Below, one piece after another: positions 31,255 through 36,101 of a stretch of 36,101 nucleotides of DNA (the first letter of the stretch is position 1; each line of letters begins with the position of its first letter). The position numbers and the translations under genes were made by a program. Location: positions 1-36,101 of the forward strand of contig JAIPDU010000001.1 in NCBI GenBank assembly GCA_021737525.1. The letters are read 5' to 3'. The DNA is from Desulfohalobiaceae bacterium. Lineage in GTDB: Bacteria > Desulfobacterota > Desulfovibrionia > Desulfovibrionales > Desulfothermaceae. The notes below the pieces were generated by a model, which did no database searches, was not told the origin of the DNA, and worked only from the letters and a program-made list of their open reading frames with translations.

Positions 31255-31261
31255 GTTCATT

Positions 31262-31894
31262 ATGGTTGCCAAAAGCGATAAGATTCCTCAAGCCACTATT
31301 CAAAGAATGGGCGTCTACATCCAGGTTCTTGAGGATCTTCAATCCCAGCAACAGCAAGTCATCCCTTCGGAGAAGCTTGCCGAGAAATGTGAAGTCAATT
31401 CTTCGCAAATACGCAAGGATCTTGCCTACTTTGGAGAGTTCGGCGTGCGGGGGGTGGGTTACTATGTGACCGATCTCTTGCAGGCGATCAAGCATTTTCT
31501 GGGCATTGACCGGAATTGGAACTGCATTCTCGTCGGAGTGGGCAATCTGGGACGCGCCCTTTTGCGTCATAGGCAACTGCCCCAGAAGGGGTTCCAGATC
31601 CGGATGGCCTTCGACTGCGATCCATTCAAGATAGGGGAGCATGTTGCCGGTCACGAGGTGGTCTGCACTCGCCGTCTCAAGGAGAAAGCCCAACTAATGC
31701 AGATCGATATCGGTTTGATCACCACGCCCCCGGAACGAGCCCAGCGAGCGGCGAACCATATGATGCAGGCCGGGATCAAGGGCATTATCAACTTTGCCCC
31801 CACCCGCATCCATGTTTCCAGCGACGTGACTGTCGACTATGTCGACTTTTCCAACCATCTCATTTCCATGGCATTTCGCCTCTCCCATCCCTAG
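31262..31894 (+). CDS. rex: Redox-sensing transcriptional repressor Rex
   Basis: Rex represses energy-metabolism genes and lets go of DNA when NADH rises. The 210-residue protein has an N-terminal winged helix (about 10-78, with VNSSQIRKDLAYFGEFG as recognition part) and a Rossmann domain with GVGNLG (92-97) and a later ITTPPERAQ segment. It ends with the domain-swapped C-terminal helix. Length is typical. The ATG has no clear Shine-Dalgarno site. Its position after the atp genes and its own upstream operator suggest that it senses redox state and may control the neighbouring genes. Confidence 0.95.
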   Translation: MVAKSDKIPQATIQRMGVYIQVLEDLQSQQQQVIPSEKLAEKCEVNSSQIRKDLAYFGEFGVRGVGYYVTDLLQAIKHFLGIDRNWNCILVGVGNLGRALLRHRQLPQKGFQIRMAFDCDPFKIGEHVAGHEVVCTRRLKEKAQLMQIDIGLITTPPERAQRAANHMMQAGIKGIINFAPTRIHVSSDVTVDYVDFSNHLISMAFRLSHP

Positions 31895-31917
31895 GCCGCT
31901 CCGGGCTTTTCTCCCCC

Positions 31918-31945
31918 TTGTCAAATCCTGCATTTTTAGTATATA
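31918..31945 (+). promoter_or_regulatory. Promoter of rpmE-prfA-prmC
   Basis: TTGTCA (31918-31923), a 16-base spacer and TATATA (31940-31945; TATATT at 18 bases is an alternative) in an AT-rich gap. It lies 50 bases before the rpmE start, with AAGGAG at 31983. Confidence 0.55.
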
Positions 31946-31994
31946 TTTATTGATTCCTTTTGACCAAAAGCATGTCACAGGCAAGGAGAACGGT

Positions 31995-32213
31995 ATGAAA
32001 CGCGATATCCATCCCCAGCAGCAGGAGGCCAGGATCGAATGCTCCTGTGGCTATGTCCTGCAAACCCATTCCTCTCGCGCGGAAACCATCCAGGTGGAGA
32101 TCTGCTCCAACTGCCATCCCTTCTTTACGGGGAAGCAGCGTTTCGTGGATACTGCCGGGCGAATCGACAAGTTCCGCAGGAAATACGGCCAGAATTACGG
32201 TCAATCCGAATAG
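31995..32213 (+). CDS. rpmE: 50S ribosomal protein L31 (bL31), zinc-binding form
   Basis: The 72-residue protein begins MKRDIHPQ and has Cys16, Cys18, Cys37 and Cys40 (ECSCG and CSNCHPF), the zinc ligands of the C+ form, with the family sequence HPFFTGKQRFVDTAGRIDKF. AAGGAG lies six bases before the ATG. It precedes prfA, a common arrangement. Confidence 0.95.
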   Translation: MKRDIHPQQQEARIECSCGYVLQTHSSRAETIQVEICSNCHPFFTGKQRFVDTAGRIDKFRRKYGQNYGQSE

Positions 32214-32253
32214 CTCGCAGGATTAGCCCGCCTGTGCGGGATATGTGGGATCT

Positions 32254-33330
32254 ATGTCCTTTTTAAGTAAGCTCGAGGATATTGAGCAGCGATTCCTTGA
32301 TATCGAGCAACAGCTCGGCTCGCCGGAAGTTGTTCAGGATCAGAGGCAGTATAGCGAGCTGGCCAAGACACATGCCGAGCTGAGCGACATCGTGAACGAC
32401 TTCCGAGAATACAAGGAAGTTCTTCAGGCCCTGGAAAAGAACAAGGACATGCTCCGGGACGAGGACCCGGGTATCCGCGAGCTTGCCAAGACGGAGCAGG
32501 AAGAGCTGGAAAACCGGTCCGCACGACTCGAGCAACAGCTCAAGTTGAAACTGGTGCCCGAAGACCCCATGGACAAGAAGGCTGTCATATTGGAAATCCG
32601 CGCCGGGACCGGCGGGGATGAGGCAGCCTTGTTCGTCGCCGATTTGCTCAAGATGTACATGCGCTATGCCGAAGGCAAGGGCTGGAGCACCCAGTTGTTG
32701 AATAAGCAGGATTCCGGGGCCGGAGGTTTTAAGGAGGTCGTGGGACAGATCTCCGGCAAGCGCGTATACAGCCGGCTCAAATACGAATCCGGCGTGCATA
32801 GGGTGCAGCGGGTTCCGGCGACGGAATCGCAGGGGAGGATCCACACCTCCACTGTGACCGTGGCCGTGTTGCCCGAGGCGGAAGAGGTGGATGTCCAGAT
32901 CGATCCGAACGAATTGCGGATCGACGTCTTCCGCTCGTCCGGTCCGGGAGGGCAGAGCGTGAACACAACGGACTCGGCTGTTCGGATAACCCATGTTCCC
33001 ACAGGCGTGGTCGTGATCTGCCAGGACGAGAAGTCCCAGCACAAGAACCGGGCCAAGGCCATGCGGGTTCTTCGATCCAAGCTCTTGAAGATGAAGCAGG
33101 ACCAGGCTAAACAGGAGCAGGACGAATCCCGCCGGAGCCAGGTCGGCACGGGGGAGAGGTCCGAAAGGATACGCACCTATAATTTCCCCCAAAGCCGGAT
33201 CACCGACCACCGGATCAACCTCACCACCTACAATCTCGACGCCGTCCTTGAAGGGGATCTGGATCAGCTCATCGATCCATTGGAGAAGAACTTTCAAGCA
33301 GAGAACCTCAAGTCCGCCGTGCAGGTCTAG
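32254..33330 (+). CDS. prfA: Peptide chain release factor 1
   Basis: RF1 releases peptides at UAG and UAA. The 358-residue protein has an N-terminal helical domain (about 1-95), the codon-recognition motif PAT (188-190 in RVPATESQGR) and the catalytic GGQ (232-234 in SGPGGQSVN). The ATG at 32254 (MSFLSKLED) gives the usual length; a GTG nine bases earlier is less likely. PAT, not SPF, separates it from RF2. Confidence 0.97.
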   Translation: MSFLSKLEDIEQRFLDIEQQLGSPEVVQDQRQYSELAKTHAELSDIVNDFREYKEVLQALEKNKDMLRDEDPGIRELAKTEQEELENRSARLEQQLKLKLVPEDPMDKKAVILEIRAGTGGDEAALFVADLLKMYMRYAEGKGWSTQLLNKQDSGAGGFKEVVGQISGKRVYSRLKYESGVHRVQRVPATESQGRIHTSTVTVAVLPEAEEVDVQIDPNELRIDVFRSSGPGGQSVNTTDSAVRITHVPTGVVVICQDEKSQHKNRAKAMRVLRSKLLKMKQDQAKQEQDESRRSQVGTGERSERIRTYNFPQSRITDHRINLTTYNLDAVLEGDLDQLIDPLEKNFQAENLKSAVQV

Positions 33331-33355
33331 GCGGCTTATTGAAGATTCCGACCTC

Positions 33356-34219
33356 TTGACATCCCATCGGCTTGACCACATCCTGCGCGCGGCCTGCGAC
33401 TATTTGAGCAGGCGAGATGTGGACTCCCCCCGCTTGTCCGCAGAGCTGCTTCTTGCCCATGCCGGGCGGTTGAGGCGCCTGGATATCCTCGTGCGACCCG
33501 AATTGGAGCTCGAAGAGGACCAGGTGGAGACATTCCGGGATCTGGTTCGCAGGCGCGGCCACGGCGAGCCCGTTGCCTATCTCGTGGGGCACAAGGAATT
33601 TTACGGTCGCGATTTCCAGGTGGGCCCCGATGTTCTTGTTCCCCGTCCGGAAACGGAGCTGGTGATCGACCTGTGCAAGGAGATCGCCGCCTTCCATGCC
33701 AAGTGGCGCATCGCAGATATATGCGCCGGGAGCGGCAATCTCGGCGTAACGCTTTGCTGTGAGTTTCCTGGATTTCAATGCCTTATGGCGGATGTCTCCC
33801 TCCCGGCGCTTCAGATGGCCCGAAGGAACGCAAGGCGTCTGGGAGTGGCTGACCGGGCATTCGTGAGTCAGCAGGGGTTTGCCTCTGCCCTGGGATACGG
33901 GACCCTGGATCTCGCTGTCTGCAATCCGCCCTATATCTCTCCAGCTGAATACAGCTCCCTGAGTCGCGAGATTGTTCAGTTTGAGCCAAAAATCGCGCTC
34001 CACGGCGGTCGGGAGGGTCTGGAGCTGCCCTGGAGGGCTGTTGGAAGTATTGCTTCCCGTCTTCGACCGGGTGGCTACATGATCCTGGAAACCGGACGGG
34101 ATCAGGCCCGGAGGATCGCTTCCCGTATGTCCCGGTCCGAATCCTGTTGGGACAATGTTCGCGTTCATTTGGATCTGCGGGGCGATGATCGTTTTGTGAG
34201 CGCGCAACGGGTGTGGTGA
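33356..34219 (+). CDS. prmC: Release factor glutamine methyltransferase PrmC (HemK)
   Basis: PrmC methylates the Gln of the GGQ motif of RF1 and RF2. The roughly 287-residue protein has an N-terminal helical RF-binding domain, the SAM motif DICAGSGNLG (about 121-130) and the catalytic NPPY (190-193 in VCNPPYISPAEY). It directly follows its substrate gene prfA. The start is unclear: I use TTG at 33356 (MTSHRLDHIL); the frame stays open back into prfA, and no ATG or good ribosome site lies near the expected position. Confidence 0.92.
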   Translation: MTSHRLDHILRAACDYLSRRDVDSPRLSAELLLAHAGRLRRLDILVRPELELEEDQVETFRDLVRRRGHGEPVAYLVGHKEFYGRDFQVGPDVLVPRPETELVIDLCKEIAAFHAKWRIADICAGSGNLGVTLCCEFPGFQCLMADVSLPALQMARRNARRLGVADRAFVSQQGFASALGYGTLDLAVCNPPYISPAEYSSLSREIVQFEPKIALHGGREGLELPWRAVGSIASRLRPGGYMILETGRDQARRIASRMSRSESCWDNVRVHLDLRGDDRFVSAQRVW

Positions 34220-34353
34220 TAACCACACAGTGTGATCCAAAAGACACAATCGGAACGACTTGCTGCATCAAGCGATTCCGGTGTTTAGCGGAGTTAGCCC
34301 TTGTCCTGCTGCGGCACGAATTTTGCTAGGCCTGGGGATCGGGAGGATCCTAC

Positions 34354-35274
34354 ATGCGACAGAGAACAATCGGTAAAGCGGTGAGCTGCTCCGGGGTCGG
34401 CCTTCACCGGGGCGGCAAAGTGACGATGACGATCTACCCCGCACCCGAGAATACCGGTATTGTCTTCGTGTTAAAGACCGGACAGGGAAGGCGGTTCATC
34501 CAAGCCGACCCGTACAAGGTCCACGAGACCACCCTTGCCACTTGTTTAGGCGACGGGGAGTGCTCCATAGGAACTGTGGAGCATGTCCTTGCCGCACTGA
34601 TGGGGACAGGGGTGGACAACATCCATATCGAGGTGGACAGTAACGAGATTCCCATTATGGACGGGAGCGCCGCCTCTTTCGTCTATCTCCTGCAGCAGGC
34701 GGGTTATGTGCGCCAGCAGGCGAAAAAGCGGGTCTACAGGCTAAAGCAGCCCGTGGAATTCAGCAGTGATGGAAAGCGAGTCGTCGCCACTCCCGGAACG
34801 GGATTGAAGGTTTCCTATACCATCGAATACGACCATCCCCTTATCGGGCGGCAGGAGTTCTCTTTCAGCCTGCAGGACCAGAGCTTCGTGGAGGACCTGT
34901 GCAAGGCGAGGACGTTTGCCTTCCTCAACGATGTGGAGGTGATGCGGGCGAACGGTTTGGCTCTTGGCGGATCCCTGGACAATGCCCTCGTCCTGGACGG
35001 TTCGGGCGTGGTGAACACCGACGGCTTGCGCTATGCGGATGAACCCGTCCGGCACAAGATCCTCGACTTTATTGGCGATCTCGGTTTGATGCCCTTCCCG
35101 GTAACCGGCCATTTTCACGTATACTGCTCCGGGCACGCGATGAACAATAAGTTCTGCCGTTATCTGCTCGCCCATGAAAGGAAATACCTCGAGTGCTGCG
35201 AAGTCGCGGAACGTGTCCAGGAGAAGCGGGAGGCTGCGATTGTCCCCCAGGCTGCCGGGGAAAGCTTTCTTTAG
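34354..35274 (+). CDS. lpxC: UDP-3-O-acyl-N-acetylglucosamine deacetylase LpxC
   Basis: LpxC is the zinc deacetylase that commits the cell to lipid A synthesis. The 306-residue protein has zinc ligands His77 (in VEHVLAAL), His234 and Asp238 (in HKILDFIGDLGL), the general acid/base His261 and Glu76. The insert regions fit the family. A GGGAGGA lies nine bases before the ATG. It has its own terminator downstream, and no cell-division genes are adjacent. Confidence 0.96.
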   Translation: MRQRTIGKAVSCSGVGLHRGGKVTMTIYPAPENTGIVFVLKTGQGRRFIQADPYKVHETTLATCLGDGECSIGTVEHVLAALMGTGVDNIHIEVDSNEIPIMDGSAASFVYLLQQAGYVRQQAKKRVYRLKQPVEFSSDGKRVVATPGTGLKVSYTIEYDHPLIGRQEFSFSLQDQSFVEDLCKARTFAFLNDVEVMRANGLALGGSLDNALVLDGSGVVNTDGLRYADEPVRHKILDFIGDLGLMPFPVTGHFHVYCSGHAMNNKFCRYLLAHERKYLECCEVAERVQEKREAAIVPQAAGESFL

Positions 35275-35307
35275 CTCCCGCAAGCTTCGGTCCCGCCCAG
35301 TACAGTC

Positions 35308-35340
35308 TCAAGAGGGCCAACGGCCCTTGATTCCCTTTTC
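35308..35340 (+). terminator. Rho-independent terminator after lpxC
   Basis: Stem GGGCC-AAC-GGCCC (35314-35326), extended by TCAA/TTGA after a two-base bulge, is followed by TTCCCTTTTC. It lies 34 bases beyond the lpxC stop. Confidence 0.65.
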
Positions 35341-35444
35341 ATTTGCCTTGCGAGGGCCCTTTGGGGCTTGTATGGTGCGCAGCGCAAGCAGCTTTCATGT
35401 TATTTTCGGAATATTCGGTAAGATATAAAAAATATTGCAAGGGG

Positions 35445-35473
35445 TTGTCAAAAGGCCCAAACTTGGATATATT
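35445..35473 (+). promoter_or_regulatory. Promoter of the tRNA-tuf operon
   Basis: TTGTCA (35445-35450), a 17-base spacer and TATATT (35468-35473) form a strong sigma-70 promoter. It lies 14 bases before the first tRNA and in a markedly AT-rich stretch (35400-35480). Confidence 0.6.
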
Positions 35474-35486
35474 TCCAGTTTGCTTG

Positions 35487-35562
35487 GCTGGCGTAGCTCA
35501 ATCGGCAGAGCAGCTGATTTGTAATCAGCAGGTTGCGGGTTCGAGTCCCACCGCCAGCTCCA
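35487..35562 (+). tRNA. tRNA-Thr (anticodon TGT)
   Basis: A full cloverleaf: acceptor GCTGGCG/CGCCAGC, D-arm GCTC/GAGC, anticodon stem GCTGA/TCAGC with loop TTTGTAA (anticodon TGT), T-arm GCGGG/CCCAC and encoded CCA. The T-stem has one C-A mismatch at its second pair. First of four clustered tRNA genes before tuf. Confidence 0.95.
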
Positions 35563-35576
35563 GATCTGTGGCATTT

Positions 35577-35662
<86 letters not shown>

Positions 35663-35721
35663 TTGAAGGCCTCTGGATAAGTAGGAGACCTCGTGTCGGC
35701 GACTACTTATTGCAGCGGAAA

Positions 35722-35798
35722 GCGGGAATAGCTCAACTGGCTAGAGCACCAGCCTTCCAAGCTGGGGGTTGCGGGTTCAATTCCCGTTTCCCGCTCCA
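35722..35798 (+). tRNA. tRNA-Gly (anticodon TCC)
   Basis: Acceptor GCGGGAA/TTCCCGC, anticodon stem CCAGC/GCTGG with loop CTTCCAA (anticodon TCC), T-arm GCGGG/CCCGT and encoded CCA. Confidence 0.96.
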
Positions 35799-35811
35799 TT
35801 CCTGTGTTTGA

Positions 35812-35887
35812 GCCCACGTAGCTCAGGCGGTGGAGCACTTCCTTGGTAAGGAAGAGGTCACCGGTTCGAGTCCGGTCGTGGGCTCCA
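35812..35887 (+). tRNA. tRNA-Thr (anticodon GGT)
   Basis: Acceptor GCCCACG/CGTGGGC, anticodon stem CTTCC/GGAAG with loop TTGGTAA (anticodon GGT), T-arm ACCGG/CCGGT and encoded CCA. Last tRNA before tuf; the 92-base gap to tuf holds its ribosome site. Confidence 0.96.
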
Positions 35888-35979
35888 TTTCTTCTGCTTG
35901 TCCAGTCCTTCCGTATCGTTTGCGCAATTCCGCGGAAGATCAGTCACCGAGAAGCCAATTGAAGCACCAGGGGGTAAGT

Positions 35980-36101
35980 ATGGCCAAGGAGAAGTTTGAG
36001 CGGTCCAAGCCGCACGTGAACATCGGCACCATAGGCCACATTGATCACGGCAAGACGACGTTGACCGCAGCGATCACCAAGTTGCTCGAGGCCCGCGACG
36101 G
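35980..36101 (+). CDS. tuf: Elongation factor Tu (N-terminal part, cut by window edge)
   Basis: EF-Tu brings aminoacyl-tRNA to the ribosome. The first 40 residues read MAKEKFERSKPHVNIGTIGH and then IDHGKTTLTAAITKLLEA, which includes the G1 loop GHIDHGKT (Ile in place of the common Val). AGGGGG precedes the ATG. The order tRNA Thr-Tyr-Gly-Thr then tuf is the same as at the E. coli tufB locus. The rest lies beyond the right edge. Confidence 0.98.
   Translation, partial: MAKEKFERSKPHVNIGTIGHIDHGKTTLTAAITKLLEARD

Noticed and set aside
34210..34227. Perfect hairpin GTGTGGT-GATA-ACCACAC at the prmC stop as a terminator
   Set aside because: No T-run follows and the stop codon lies partly in the stem and loop; it may be chance or an mRNA 3' stem, but there is not enough for a terminator call.

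Overview
The window is a stretch of bacterial chromosome, GC-rich except for a few islands, carrying mostly core genes. It suggests a Gram-negative sulfate-reducing bacterium of the Desulfovibrionales (Desulfobacterota). The supporting signs are a lysS-lolC-lolD-bamA-ompH-lpxD-fabZ-lpxA-lpxI envelope operon, use of LpxI in lipid A synthesis, an F0-only atp cluster (atpZ-atpI-atpB-atpE) followed by the redox repressor rex, a citrate synthase of the Re type, and a tRNA Thr-Tyr-Gly-Thr-tuf array. The genus cannot be fixed from the sequence alone.

Layout. (1) 1-4595, minus strand: the cell-shape operon mreB-mreC-mreD-mrdA-rodA; rodA runs off the left edge. (2) 4905-5387, plus: an O6-alkylguanine methyltransferase. 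(3) 5507-15352, minus: a tightly packed operon from lysS through lolC, lolD, bamA, ompH, lpxD, fabZ and lpxA to lpxI. It combines lipoprotein export, outer-membrane protein assembly and lipid A synthesis, with several start/stop overlaps and a good promoter just before lysS. (4) 15416-16394, plus: a long, strongly structured leader followed by a universal stress protein. (5) 16400-17758, minus: a sigma-54 response regulator. (6) 17832-18155: a 324-bp MITE-like palindromic element flanked by TA, abutting the pyrC stop codon. (7) 18155-21710, minus: pyrC, pyrB and an amidohydrolase. (8) 21860-25847: an unassigned radical SAM protein, a HIT protein, an IHF/HU protein, RlpA and a ThiF/MoeB-like protein. 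(9) 25925-28848, minus: a Re-citrate-synthase-like enzyme with an extra sensor-like C-terminal domain, then an unrecognised TPR-like protein. (10) 29284-31894, plus: atpZ, atpI, atpB, atpE, a terminator, a Rex operator and rex. (11) 31995-35274, plus: rpmE, prfA, prmC and lpxC. (12) 35487-end, plus: four tRNA genes and the start of tuf.

Working together: envelope growth dominates (shape complex, Lol/Bam/Lpx, lpxC, RlpA). Energy metabolism is represented by the membrane sector of ATP synthase next to the NADH-sensing repressor Rex and by the citrate synthase. The pyrimidine genes and the translation genes (rpmE, prfA, prmC, tRNAs, tuf) are housekeeping.

No phage, CRISPR array, toxin-antitoxin pair or defence island was seen. 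The least explained items are the citrate-synthase/sensor fusion, the structured leader before the usp gene, and two different palindromic repeat elements, one of which has a second partial copy in the window.
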